From an uncultured Bacteroidales bacterium (GTDB taxonomy: Bacteria > Bacteroidota > Bacteroidia > Bacteroidales > Paludibacteraceae), in contig CAIWCC010000162.1 in the NCBI GenBank assembly GCA_903911085.1, positions 1 to 36,799 of the forward strand: a stretch of DNA of 36,799 bases, in the 5' to 3' direction. Shown piece by piece: positions 24,602 to 33,284 of this stretch. The notes under the pieces were generated by a model. That model saw nothing but the letters and a program-made list of their open reading frames with translations, was not told the DNA's origin and searched no databases. Numbering within the stretch: position 1 is the stretch's first letter; each line of letters starts with the position of its first letter. The position numbers and the translations under genes were made by a program.

Positions 24602-26761
24602 TTAATCTTCTTCTTTTTTCGAAGCTTCGTATTCTTTGAGTAATTTGTCTTGAATATCTGAAGGCACTAATTCGTAACTTGCAAATTTCATGCTAAATGA
24701 GGCTCTACCACCAGTAAGCGAGCTTAAAGTAGTGGAATAGGTACCCAATTCTTTCAACGGAATTTTTGCTGATAATTTTTCAAAACCCTTTTCGCTTTCC
24801 ATACCCATAATTATAGCCCGTCGTCCTTGTAAGTCGCTCATCACATCACCAAGTCTATCGGACGGTGCATTAATTATTACATCATATACAGGCTCTAGCA
24901 ATTTTGGTCCAGCATCTTTAAAAGCTAATGCAAAAGCATTTCTACCAGCTAACCGGAATGAAATTTCGTTTGAATCAACAGGGTGCATTTTACCTTCATA
25001 AACAATTACACGAACATCACGTGCATACGAACCTGTAAGCGGACCTTGCTCAATTCTATCCATAATTCCTTTAAGAATAGCTGGAACAAAACGCGCATCG
25101 ATTGATCCACCAACGATACTGTTAATCAAAACTAGTTTTCCACCCCAATCTAAGTCTATTTCTTGAGTGTCACGGTTACTAATTTTGTATTCTTGTCCTC
25201 CAAAATGGAAAACTACAGGTGCTGGCATCCCATCGTAGTATGGTTCAATAATCATATGAACCTCACCAAATTGACCCGAACCACCCGATTGCTTTTTGTG
25301 GCGATAATCGGCACGAGCATTCTTAGTAATAGTTTCGCGGTAAGGTATTTTGGGTTCTTTAAATTCAATTTGAATTTTATCATTATTTTCGACTCTCCAT
25401 TTCAAAGTGCGAAGGTGGAATTCGCCTTGTCCATAAAGAATTGTTTGTTTCAATTCTTTCGATTGTTCAACAATCCATGTAGGATCTTCTTCGTGCATAC
25501 GAGTAAGAATTTCACTTAGCTTTTCTTCATCAGCTTCCAATTTTGCTTTTATTGCACGACGGAACTTTGGTTCTGGATATTTAATTTCTTTGAAATCGTA
25601 CTCGCAACCCTTAATATTAAGCGTGTTACCAGTGCGAGTATCTTTCAATTTTACAGTAGCACCTATATCACCAGCTACAATCTCATCCACTTTGGTACGA
25701 ATTTGACCAGCAACTGCAAAAATCTGGCTGATACGTTCTTTCGAATTGCGATCAACATTTACCAAATCATCACCTTCTCGTAATATTCCACTCATAACTT
25801 TGAAGTAAGATACTTCGCCAATATGTGGTTCTACACTTGTTTTGAAAACATAAATACTTGTTGGACCTTTAGCATCGGGTGCTATTGCTACACCATCGCA
25901 AGTTTTGGGTTTTTCGGTATCGCTTACACTTGGCGACACATTGCCCACAAATTCCATCAATCGACGCACACACATATCTTTGCCAGCACAAACACAAAAA
26001 ACAGGGAACATATCGCGATGAATCAGCCCCTTGCGAATACCAATTCGCAATTCGTCTTCGGTAAGTGAACCTTGATCGAAAAACTTTTCCATCAACTCTT
26101 CATCGTGCTCGGCAGCAGCTTCTACTAATGTGTTGTGAAGATCTTGGGCTTTTAAAATTTCCGAATCTGGAATTTCTAATACATCGGGTACACCACCTTC
26201 TGGTTTCCAGCGATACATTTTCATTTTCAACACATCCACCACTGCATTAAATTGTGGACCAGTAGCAATAGGATATTGAATTTGAACAACTTTACTACCA
26301 AAGCTTTCTTTCAGTTGCAACAAAGTGCGGTCAAAATCGGCCTTTTCTTGGTCGAGATGATTGGTAACAAAAATTACAGGTTTATTGAATTTTTCGGTAT
26401 AACGGAAATGATTGTTAGTACCAACTTCCACACCGTATTGGGTGTTTAATAGAATAAGTGCAGTATCGGTTACATTTAGAGAGGTTACAACGCCACCGAT
26501 AAAATCGTCGGAACCAGGACAGTCAATAAAATTTAATTTTCGGTTAAGCCATTCCGTTTGAATAATGGTAGAAAAAACGGAATAGCCATACTCTTTTTCA
26601 ACAGGGAAATAATCGGAGACAGTGTTTTGACTGTTTACAGAGCCTCTGCGTTTTGTAACACCACTCTCGTAAAGCATCGCTTCTACAAGAGTGGTTTTCC
26701 CAGCGCCAGAACTTCCCAAAAGTGAGATGTTCTTAATTTCATTAGATTGGTATACTTTCAT
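24602..26761 (-). CDS. EF-G paralogue (EF-G2 type) with altered GTPase motif
   Basis: 719-aa translation-factor GTPase with all EF-G domains. The P loop is GSSGAGKT (16-23) and G4 is NHLD (134-137). G3 reads DCPGSDDF (80-87), where canonical EF-G has DTPGHVDF, so the catalytic His is Ser84. Switch I is also changed (VEKEYGYS in place of the RERGITI type). Domain IV carries GSGQFGEVHM, close to the tip region of EF-G. This is the Bacteroidetes EF-G2 type; the Bacteroides thetaiotaomicron EF-G2 has been reported to support translation without GTP hydrolysis and to matter under carbon limitation. The Ser here suggests the same property (inference). It is monocistronic with a clear terminator; no consensus promoter was recognised upstream. 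Confidence 0.92.
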   Translation of the reverse strand: MKVYQSNEIKNISLLGSSGAGKTTLVEAMLYESGVTKRRGSVNSQNTVSDYFPVEKEYGYSVFSTIIQTEWLNRKLNFIDCPGSDDFIGGVVTSLNVTDTALILLNTQYGVEVGTNNHFRYTEKFNKPVIFVTNHLDQEKADFDRTLLQLKESFGSKVVQIQYPIATGPQFNAVVDVLKMKMYRWKPEGGVPDVLEIPDSEILKAQDLHNTLVEAAAEHDEELMEKFFDQGSLTEDELRIGIRKGLIHRDMFPVFCVCAGKDMCVRRLMEFVGNVSPSVSDTEKPKTCDGVAIAPDAKGPTSIYVFKTSVEPHIGEVSYFKVMSGILREGDDLVNVDRNSKERISQIFAVAGQIRTKVDEIVAGDIGATVKLKDTRTGNTLNIKGCEYDFKEIKYPEPKFRRAIKAKLEADEEKLSEILTRMHEEDPTWIVEQSKELKQTILYGQGEFHLRTLKWRVENNDKIQIEFKEPKIPYRETITKNARADYRHKKQSGGSGQFGEVHMIIEPYYDGMPAPVVFHFGGQEYKISNRDTQEIDLDWGGKLVLINSIVGGSIDARFVPAILKGIMDRIEQGPLTGSYARDVRVIVYEGKMHPVDSNEISFRLAGRNAFALAFKDAGPKLLEPVYDVIINAPSDRLGDVMSDLQGRRAIIMGMESEKGFEKLSAKIPLKELGTYSTTLSSLTGGRASFSMKFASYELVPSDIQDKLLKEYEASKKEED

Positions 26762-27256
26762 ACTGTATTAAATGATAAATGATTAATACTAAAAAATAAG
26801 TTATTTTTGATAATGAAAAATCGTATGGCAATGTATGAATTCTACTTTAAATCTGTATTTACTTTTTCTATGTTATTAAACAATGTTTTTGAGCATAAAT
26901 ATTGAAAGTTGATATAGCATTACAGAAAATGTTATGTATTTTTGCACAAAAATAAAAAATGAGTTTCCTCAAGCAAAATACTATTATTCAAATTAAGTAG
27001 ACATTCTTTGCATTATGAAAGAGTTTAATTCTGCAATATTAGTTTTTTAGTAAATCAATGTAATTGGAATTAAGAATAAGAAAATATTAGATAAATAAAT
27101 TATTATTGGGGATTAATCAGAAATAATTTTCCATGCTACTGTATATATCACAATTTCAATCGAATACATAATAAAATTGAAATTAACGATAAATCGAATT
27201 CAGCAAAATATGCTCTAAAACATATTATTCTCTATTTTTTTTCAGCAAACAGCATC
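26762..27256. other. 495-bp intergenic region between the EF-G paralogue and fucR
   Basis: AT-rich divergent region. TATTTTTG at 26937-26944 matches a -7 box on the + strand but faces only tiny ORFs (13 codons from 26959 and 11 codons from about 27015). ATTTCAAT/ATTGAAAT near 27150-27183 can form a stem. No gene is supported; an unannotated small RNA is possible. Confidence 0.4.
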
Positions 27257-27281
27257 TATCTTTGCAGCACAGTTCAGCACA
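27257..27281 (+). promoter_or_regulatory. fucR promoter with overlapping operator
   Basis: A perfect -7 box TATCTTTG (27257-27264) is followed at once by CAGCACAGTTCAGCACA (27265-27281), which covers the transcription start. The same 17 bp occurs upstream of fucI. It is a direct repeat CAGCACA-gtt-CAGCACA with a 10-bp period, one helical turn. A related CAGCAAA lies at 27243. Autoregulation by FucR is the natural reading. Confidence 0.75.
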
Positions 27282-27293
27282 CTTGATATAATA

Positions 27294-28280
27294 ATGAAAA
27301 ACATAAAATTCTCGCATTCTACATCGAAAATTAAGTCATTGGCCGATGGAATTAGTTTATCCATTATGCAAGGACAATTGAGGGCGGGCGATAATTTATT
27401 GTCAATCAATGAAGCAAGTGCTTTGCACAAAGTGTCTCGCGATACAGTTTTTAAAGCATACAATGAGTTAAAACGAAGAGGTCTGATTGATTCAACACCA
27501 ACAAAAGGCTATTTTGTAACTGGGGAAGTAAACCATGTGTTGCTTTTACTCGATAATTATTCTGCATTTAAGCAAAATCTTTACCATAGATTTGCAGCTA
27601 ATTTGGCAGAAAATTTCAAAGTCGATCTTATTTTTCACCAATATAACGAACACCTTTTCGAAACCATTGTACGTGAAAGTATTGGGAAATATAGCATGTA
27701 TGTGGTAATGAATTTTTCGAATGACCACCTCTCCGAAACATTAAAAGCAATTCCTAGCAATAAATTGTTGTTGTTGGATTTTGGAAATTTCGAAAAGTTA
27801 GAATTTTCTTATATATGTCAAGATTTCGACAACTCATTTTATCAATGCCTAAATGAAGGGAAGCAATTACTGCATAAATATAACAAATTTGTATTTGTAT
27901 TTCCCGAAGAAATTTGCCACCCAGTAACTTCTATCGACTACTTTGTTCGATTTTGTTCCGAACAAGAAATTGAATGTCAAGTAATAAGAAGTAATTCTGA
28001 ATGGAAAGGAGTTGAAACTGGCGCTGCGTATTTGTGTATTTCATCGGACGATTTGGTAAAAATTATAAAAAATGCAGATGCTCAAAAATTAAATATTGGT
28101 GCAGATTATGGTATAGTTGCATATAACGATGACCCTGTATTAGAAGTAATAAAAAATGGCATATCATCAATCAGTATTGACTTTGGATTAATGGGCGAAA
28201 AAGCTGCAAATTTTGTTACGTCAAAATTGCCAATTCAGGAATATCTGCCAACACAATTGATATTGAGAGGATCTATTTAA
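27294..28280 (+). CDS. fucR: GntR-family regulator, probable fucose repressor FucR
   Basis: 328-aa transcription factor. The N-terminal GntR winged helix (about 8-75) shows the LADGISLSIMQGQLRAGD helix, VSRDTVFKAYNELKRRGLI recognition region and the wing STPTKGYFVTG. The remainder (about 80-325) is a periplasmic-binding-protein/LacI-like sensor domain (VLLLLDNYSAF near the start; IGADYGIVAYNDDP near the end). It is the same architecture and neighbour as Bacteroides FucR, which controls fucose catabolism. The downstream gene is fucI, and both genes share an identical 17-bp site near their promoters, so it most likely represses itself and fucI until a fucose-derived ligand binds (inference). 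Confidence 0.88.
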   Translation: MKNIKFSHSTSKIKSLADGISLSIMQGQLRAGDNLLSINEASALHKVSRDTVFKAYNELKRRGLIDSTPTKGYFVTGEVNHVLLLLDNYSAFKQNLYHRFAANLAENFKVDLIFHQYNEHLFETIVRESIGKYSMYVVMNFSNDHLSETLKAIPSNKLLLLDFGNFEKLEFSYICQDFDNSFYQCLNEGKQLLHKYNKFVFVFPEEICHPVTSIDYFVRFCSEQEIECQVIRSNSEWKGVETGAAYLCISSDDLVKIIKNADAQKLNIGADYGIVAYNDDPVLEVIKNGISSISIDFGLMGEKAANFVTSKLPIQEYLPTQLILRGSI

Positions 28281-28440
28281 TTGATAATTGATAATTGACA
28301 ATTGATAATTAAAAAAAAATCCACCAAAACAGGTAATTTGTAGTATTTGTCATTTTATTCTTATTATCAATACGGATAAATATTTTTACGGGAACAAAAA
28401 AAGGAAGAATATATAAGTAATTATTTTTTTTACAATAGAA

Positions 28441-28457
28441 CAGCACAGTTCAGCACA
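28441..28457 (+). promoter_or_regulatory. fucI operator (FucR site)
   Basis: CAGCACAGTTCAGCACA is an exact copy of the fucR operator. The box before it (TACAATAG, 28431-28438) is a poor -7 match. The site lies about 200 bp before fucI, so the leader would be long and would include dispersed repeat copy B. Confidence 0.7.
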
Positions 28458-28467
28458 ATAAAAGACA

Positions 28468-28566
28468 ATATATAATAAAAGACATTAGAACAAAGAGCAA
28501 AGACAAGACGAAGTCTATCAATACTTTACCAAATTCAAAGTGTAGGTTATAAATAACATTAATTAT
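28468..28566. repeat. Dispersed intergenic repeat, copy B
   Basis: It matches copy A almost throughout, with only a handful of differences before the tail. It lies between the fucI operator and the fucI start, so it would be part of the fucI 5' untranslated region. Confidence 0.9.
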
Positions 28567-28652
28567 AGATATAACAACAACTAATTAAACAATTAAAAAT
28601 AAATCAACTTATTTCCCATGTAGGGAATAGAGGTCACAATTAAGAATTAAAT

Positions 28653-30500
28653 ATGAAAGCAGGAGCAGTTTCGGGCGAATTTTCAGCATCTGGAAATACC
28701 CAACAAAGAAAGATCAAAACAGGGAGATTACAAGGCGAAAACCCAAAAATCGGCATTCGTCCAACCATTGATGCACGTCAAGGTGGCGTAAGAGAATCAT
28801 TGGAAGTGCAAACAATGAATATGGCCGAAAACTTGGCTAACTTCATTACCAGCACAATGAAATACAGCGATGGAACGCCAGTGCAATGTGTAATTGCCGA
28901 TACCACAATTGGTCGTGTGGATGAAGCAGCAGCATGTGCCGAAAAATTCAAATTATCGGGTGTTGGTGCAACTATCACAGTTACTCCAGCTTGGTGTTAT
29001 GGTAGCGAAACCATTGATTACGATTCACAATTGCCAAAAGCAATTTGGGGATTCAATGGCACAGAGCGTCCAGGAGCAGTATATTTGGCAGCAGCGTTGG
29101 CAGGCCATACACAAAAAGGTATTCCTGCATTTGGTATTTACGGTCGCGATGTACAAGATGGTGGCGACAATACTATTCCAGCTGATGTACAAGAAAAAAT
29201 TATTCGTTTTGTGAAAGGTGCTATTGCGGTAGCAAGTTTACGCGGAAAATCTTACTTATCAATTGGTTCAGTTTCAATGGGAATTGCTGGCTCAATTGTT
29301 GATGCCGATTTCTTCCAAACATACCTTGGAATGCGCAACGAATATGTTGACATGAGCGAAATTATTCGTCGTGTACAATTGGGCATTTTTGACCCTGAAG
29401 AATTTAAAAAAGCAATGGATTGGACAATTAAAAATTGCAAACCAAACGAAGGTGCTGATACAAATGATGAGGACAAAAAGAAATCGCGCGAAGTACTTGA
29501 TACTGAATGGGAATTTGTGGTAAAAATGACCATGATTATGCGTGACTTAATGATTGGAAATCCTAAATTGGCTGAACTTGGTTTTGGCGAAGAGTCATTG
29601 GGACACAATGCCATTGCTTCAGGTTTCCAAGGACAACGTCAATGGACTGATTTTATGCCAAATGGTGACTTTGCTGAGGCAATTTTGAATACTTCTTTCG
29701 ACTGGAATGGAATTCGTGAAGCATTTGTAGTAGCTACCGAAAACGATGCGTTGAATGGTGTGGCAATGCTTTTTGGTAAATTGGTGACTAACACTGCACA
29801 AGTATTTGCCGATGTTCGTACATATTGGAGCCCAGAAGCTGTTGAACGCGTTACTGGACATAAATTGGAAGGCTTAGGAGCTAATGGTTTGATTCACTTA
29901 ATCAACTCAGGTTCGGCAGCATTGGACGGTAGTGGAGAACAAACCATCGACGGACAACCAGCTATGAAACCTTTCTGGGAAATTACCGAAGAAGAAGTTC
30001 AAAAAACATTAGACGCTACAACTTGGTATCCAGCTGATTGTGGATATTTCCGCGGTGGTGGTTTCTCGTCAAACTTCCTTACAAAAGGTGGAATGCCTGT
30101 AACAATGGCTCGTATCAATTTGGTAAAAGGTCTTGGACCAGTTCTTCAATTGGCTGAAGGTTATACAGTTGATATTCCTGCTGAAGTTCACAAAGTATTG
30201 GATGACCGCACCAACAAAACATGGCCAACAACTTGGTTTGCACCACGTTTGACTGGCGAAGGCAATTTTGCTGATGTATATTCGGTAATGAATAATTGGG
30301 GTGCTAATCATGGTGCATTCAGTTATGGACACATTGGTGCTGACTTAATTACTTTGGCTTCAATGTTGCGCATTCCAGTTTGTATGCACAATGTTGACGA
30401 AAGCAAAATCTTCCGTCCAAGTGCATGGGCAGCTTATGGTATGGATAAAGAAGGCTCTGATTACCGCGCATGCCAAACTTACGGTGCATTGTATAAATAA
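28653..30500 (+). CDS. fucI: L-fucose isomerase
   Basis: Converts L-fucose to L-fuculose, the first step of fucose breakdown in the cytoplasm, with a Mn2+ site. Family sequence is strongly conserved: [47 protein letters not shown], and the C-terminal GADYRACQ-like tail. Metal ligands equivalent to E. coli E337, D361 and H528 are E363 (VVATEND), D387 (VFADVRTYW) and H553 (NWGANHG). At 615 aa it carries about 27 extra residues at the N-terminus compared with Bacteroides enzymes. No Met is available nearer the usual start, so the extension seems real. The other fucose genes (kinase, aldolase, permease) are not in the window. A strong terminator follows, so fucI is expressed alone. Confidence 0.97.
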   Translation: MKAGAVSGEFSASGNTQQRKIKTGRLQGENPKIGIRPTIDARQGGVRESLEVQTMNMAENLANFITSTMKYSDGTPVQCVIADTTIGRVDEAAACAEKFKLSGVGATITVTPAWCYGSETIDYDSQLPKAIWGFNGTERPGAVYLAAALAGHTQKGIPAFGIYGRDVQDGGDNTIPADVQEKIIRFVKGAIAVASLRGKSYLSIGSVSMGIAGSIVDADFFQTYLGMRNEYVDMSEIIRRVQLGIFDPEEFKKAMDWTIKNCKPNEGADTNDEDKKKSREVLDTEWEFVVKMTMIMRDLMIGNPKLAELGFGEESLGHNAIASGFQGQRQWTDFMPNGDFAEAILNTSFDWNGIREAFVVATENDALNGVAMLFGKLVTNTAQVFADVRTYWSPEAVERVTGHKLEGLGANGLIHLINSGSAALDGSGEQTIDGQPAMKPFWEITEEEVQKTLDATTWYPADCGYFRGGGFSSNFLTKGGMPVTMARINLVKGLGPVLQLAEGYTVDIPAEVHKVLDDRTNKTWPTTWFAPRLTGEGNFADVYSVMNNWGANHGAFSYGHIGADLITLASMLRIPVCMHNVDESKIFRPSAWAAYGMDKEGSDYRACQTYGALYK

Positions 30501-30627
30501 AAAAATTAAGACAGGTACAATGTTAATTTAAAATATGACATTTTGAATATGAAACAAATCAATGATTTGCAAATATCTCAAAAAGACATAACCAAACTAA
30601 CTAGCAAACTAGCAATAATTTAATATT

Positions 30628-30674
30628 AAAACGCCAATCGAAAATGTTAATCATTTTACGATTGGCGTTTTTTA
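30628..30674 (+). terminator. Terminator after fucI
   Basis: AAAACGCCAATCG (30628-30640) pairs perfectly with CGATTGGCGTTTT (30659-30671). An inner AAATG/CATTT extends the stem, and more T follows. It lies 130 bp after the fucI stop. Confidence 0.9.
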
Positions 30675-30705
30675 TATAATTGATATTCAAATCTCAAACA
30701 AAGCA

Positions 30706-30804
30706 ATAATAATAGACATAAGAACAAAGAGCAAAGACAAGACGAAGTCTATCAACACTTTACCAAATTCAAAGTGTAAGTTATAAATGACGTTTATTAT
30801 ATAT
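30706..30804. repeat. Dispersed intergenic repeat, copy C, overlapping the pnuC 3' end
   Basis: Third copy of the repeat at 12587 and 28468, with a few substitutions. Its last 24 bp supply the final codons and stop of pnuC (residues IYNKRHL), so the repeat has either been captured by the gene or grown into it. Confidence 0.88.
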
Positions 30805-31392
30805 TACAATTGACTCATCATGTTTTTTTTTCCATTGATAATAACCCACAACTGCCATTGCAGTATAAATTACAAACAAAAAAGTTGTGACATAAAGCCC
30901 CTTATAAAAAAATAATCCACATGCAAGGGCATCGGCAGCAATCCAAACCAACCAATTTTCAAGAAGTTTCTTTGCCAACATCCATGTTGCTAAAACGCTT
31001 AGCATACCAACAATAGAATCGGAAATGGGAATAGAAGAATCGGTAAATCTTGATAATATCAAATAATAAACTGCAAAAATCAATATTCCTGCAACAATCA
31101 ATTGCAACCAAGTGCGTTTCGAAGTATTTGTTGCTGGCAATTCATTCCCTGTTTCGGGCTTAATTTTATGCCAATTTATCCATCCATAAACACTTACCAA
31201 TAAATAATACAACTGAAGACTCATGTCGGCATAAAATCTTGTTTGAAAAAAAACAATTATGTAAAATGCGGACGACATAAATCCGAAAATCCACAGACTA
31301 ATCTTTTGTTTAATAGAAAGATATAAATAAATCAAACTAAGAATAGCACCAACAATTTCTATCCAATTTGTTTGTATATAGTTTAAAATCAT
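30781..31392 (-). CDS. pnuC: PnuC-family nicotinamide riboside/vitamin transporter
   Basis: 203-aa inner membrane facilitator with about seven hydrophobic helices. PnuC hallmarks are YGWINWHKI near 69-77 and LLENWLVWIAADALACGLFFYKG, whose Trp/Asn residues line the substrate site. PnuC proteins import nicotinamide riboside; relatives take up thiamine or riboflavin. No riboswitch is seen upstream, so nicotinamide riboside is the default guess. The gene starts 18 bp after the hairpin that terminates the protease gene, and no promoter box is visible between, so it may depend on read-through. Its last codons lie in a dispersed repeat, giving an atypical C-terminus. Confidence 0.9.
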   Translation of the reverse strand: MILNYIQTNWIEIVGAILSLIYLYLSIKQKISLWIFGFMSSAFYIIVFFQTRFYADMSLQLYYLLVSVYGWINWHKIKPETGNELPATNTSKRTWLQLIVAGILIFAVYYLILSRFTDSSIPISDSIVGMLSVLATWMLAKKLLENWLVWIAADALACGLFFYKGLYVTTFLFVIYTAMAVVGYYQWKKKHDESIVIYNKRHL

Positions 31393-31400
31393 TGTATGTA

Positions 31401-31432
31401 TAATAAAAAATAACCTCCTAAAAAGGAGGTTA
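31401..31432 (-). terminator. Terminator between the protease gene and pnuC
   Basis: On the minus strand TAACCTCCT/AGGAGGTTA forms a perfect 9-bp stem with a 4-nt loop, followed by TTTTTTATTA. It sits 25 bp after the protease stop and just upstream of pnuC, so it is either a leaky terminator or an attenuator for pnuC. Confidence 0.8.
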
Positions 31433-31457
31433 TATATTTGAAATTAATGACGTTTTT

Positions 31458-33179
31458 CTATTTTAGAATTTTATCATAAGCTCCTGGAGTTTGCAAAATC
31501 TCAACAGCTTTTGTTAATGATTCATTGTCGGCATCCATTATTTGGTAATATTCATTCATTTCCCATAAATCTCTTGCAATCAGAGCTTTTAATTGCATCT
31601 TAATCAATGGTTTCGATTTTTCGTATTCCGATTTTTCATTACTTGATTTCTTTTTAGTAGCTGAATTCAAAAACTTAGCCAATGTATTTTCATCAAAATT
31701 ATACTCTTTTTTAAATTTATCAATTGAGTTTGTCAATTGAGTTTTAGTAGAATTTTTTGATGAATCAGATGAATTCACATAAATCTTTTCTTTTTCGGCA
31801 GCCGCCAAAAGTGTTTTAAGTAATTCTTCGTCAATTTCAAACTCTTTTCTGAATTTTTCAAAAGTTGGATATTGAACCTTTAAAGCTGCACGGTTTTTAT
31901 CAATATATTGCACACAAACTTTATTTACAATACCTTTTGCCACAATTTTACGATGGAAAAGTGTAAAACGGGTTGTATCGATTGGTACAAAAATATCAGG
32001 CATAATGCCACCGCCACCATACACAGTTCGCTTTAAATTAAGCGTTTGATAGCGCAAAGAATCTGGAAAATGTATGCTATCGGCATGCAATAATTCACCT
32101 TTGTTATATCTATTCACCAAATCATCTTCATATTTATCTTTACCATCTTTATACGATTTTTGAATACAACGTCCTGTTGGCGTGTAGTAACGAGCTGTAG
32201 TTAAACGAATCATTGAGCCATCGACCAACTGAATTGGGCGTTGTACCAATCCTTTTCCAAACGAACGGCGACCAATAATAATGGCACGATCCCAATCTTG
32301 TAATGCACCAGAAACAATTTCGCTTGCCGAAGCAGAGTACTCATCAACCAAAACGATTAATTTTCCATTTTCAAATTTTCCTACTGCTGTCGACTCAGCC
32401 ACAGTTTTCGGTTGATTTAAACCTTGAGTATAAACAATTAATTTCTTGCTTGACAAAAACTCATCAGCCAATTGAATAGCTGTATTCAAATAACCACCAC
32501 CATTGCCTTGTAAGCTCAAAATAAGATGTTTCATACCTTTTGCTTGAAGTTTTGCAAATGCTTTTAAAAACTCTTCGTGCGTGGTACTTCCAAAACTATT
32601 GATTTTTATATAACCAATATCTTTGCTAATCATATAATTGGCATCGACACTATAAATTGGAATTTTATCTCTAACAATTTTAAATTCCATTAGTTCCGAT
32701 TGTTCGCCACGAAGAATTTTAACAGTTACTTCAGTACCTTTTTTGCCGCGCAAGCGTTTCATAATTGCAGAATTCTGAATTTTTACTCCTGCAATCAATT
32801 CATTATCAATAAAAATAATGCGGTCACCAGGCAATACCCCAACTTTTTCGGCAGGACAACCTGCTATGGTTTGTACCACTAAAAGCGTATCGTCGAGTAT
32901 CTGAAATTGAATACCAACACCCTCAAAACTGCCTTCAAGAGGTTCATTCACTCGTTCAATTTCTTCTTTTGGAATATAAACAGAGTGAGGATCCAAATCC
33001 TTGAGCATTGAAGTTAATGCCGTTTCTACTAGTTTTTTATCATTGATAGTATCTACATAAAGGCTGGAAATAACTGAAAGCGCATTTGTCAACTTACGTT
33101 GTTGAACGGACGAAAATCCTTGCGCAAAAAGTACTGGTGTGAAAATAATGATTAAAAATAATGATGCGTATTTCTTCAT
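31458..33179 (-). CDS. C-terminal processing protease (CtpA/Prc, S41A)
   Basis: 573-aa periplasmic serine protease with a signal peptide (MKKYASLFLIIIFTPVLFAQ). An N-terminal cap is followed by a PDZ domain (about 85-165, EGVGIQFQI ... GVLPGDRI). The S41 catalytic domain has nucleophile S284 in SASASEI, D295 and general base K309 in RSFGKGLVQ, with spacing identical to E. coli Prc. The substrate-binding loop reads LSLQGNGGG, where most relatives have DLRGNGGG. The C-terminal 150 residues are charged and contain two similar helical units (FRKEFEIDEELL and FKKEYNFDENTL). These enzymes trim or degrade envelope proteins; its own target is not evident. A consensus promoter precedes it and a hairpin terminator follows. 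Confidence 0.94.
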   Translation of the reverse strand: MKKYASLFLIIIFTPVLFAQGFSSVQQRKLTNALSVISSLYVDTINDKKLVETALTSMLKDLDPHSVYIPKEEIERVNEPLEGSFEGVGIQFQILDDTLLVVQTIAGCPAEKVGVLPGDRIIFIDNELIAGVKIQNSAIMKRLRGKKGTEVTVKILRGEQSELMEFKIVRDKIPIYSVDANYMISKDIGYIKINSFGSTTHEEFLKAFAKLQAKGMKHLILSLQGNGGGYLNTAIQLADEFLSSKKLIVYTQGLNQPKTVAESTAVGKFENGKLIVLVDEYSASASEIVSGALQDWDRAIIIGRRSFGKGLVQRPIQLVDGSMIRLTTARYYTPTGRCIQKSYKDGKDKYEDDLVNRYNKGELLHADSIHFPDSLRYQTLNLKRTVYGGGGIMPDIFVPIDTTRFTLFHRKIVAKGIVNKVCVQYIDKNRAALKVQYPTFEKFRKEFEIDEELLKTLLAAAEKEKIYVNSSDSSKNSTKTQLTNSIDKFKKEYNFDENTLAKFLNSATKKKSSNEKSEYEKSKPLIKMQLKALIARDLWEMNEYYQIMDADNESLTKAVEILQTPGAYDKILK

Positions 33180-33206
33180 GACAAAATGAATTTTTTATTT
33201 GGAAGG

Positions 33207-33214
33207 CAAAGGTA
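33207..33214 (-). promoter_or_regulatory. -7 box of the protease gene
   Basis: TACCTTTG on the minus strand matches TAnnTTTG, about 28 bp before the start codon. Confidence 0.55.
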
Positions 33215-33284
33215 CATAAATAACTAATTAAATTTGAATAATGAACATTTAATAACTCAACTTATATTTGAATTTTATTGATAG

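Noticed and set aside
30549-30623. 24-codon ORF after fucI
   Set aside because: Short, low complexity, no promoter, and it lies before the fucI terminator; no evidence for translation.
31401-31432. AGGAGGT as ribosome binding site of pnuC
   Set aside because: It lies about 24 nt from the start, is buried in a hairpin, and Bacteroidetes rarely rely on Shine-Dalgarno pairing.
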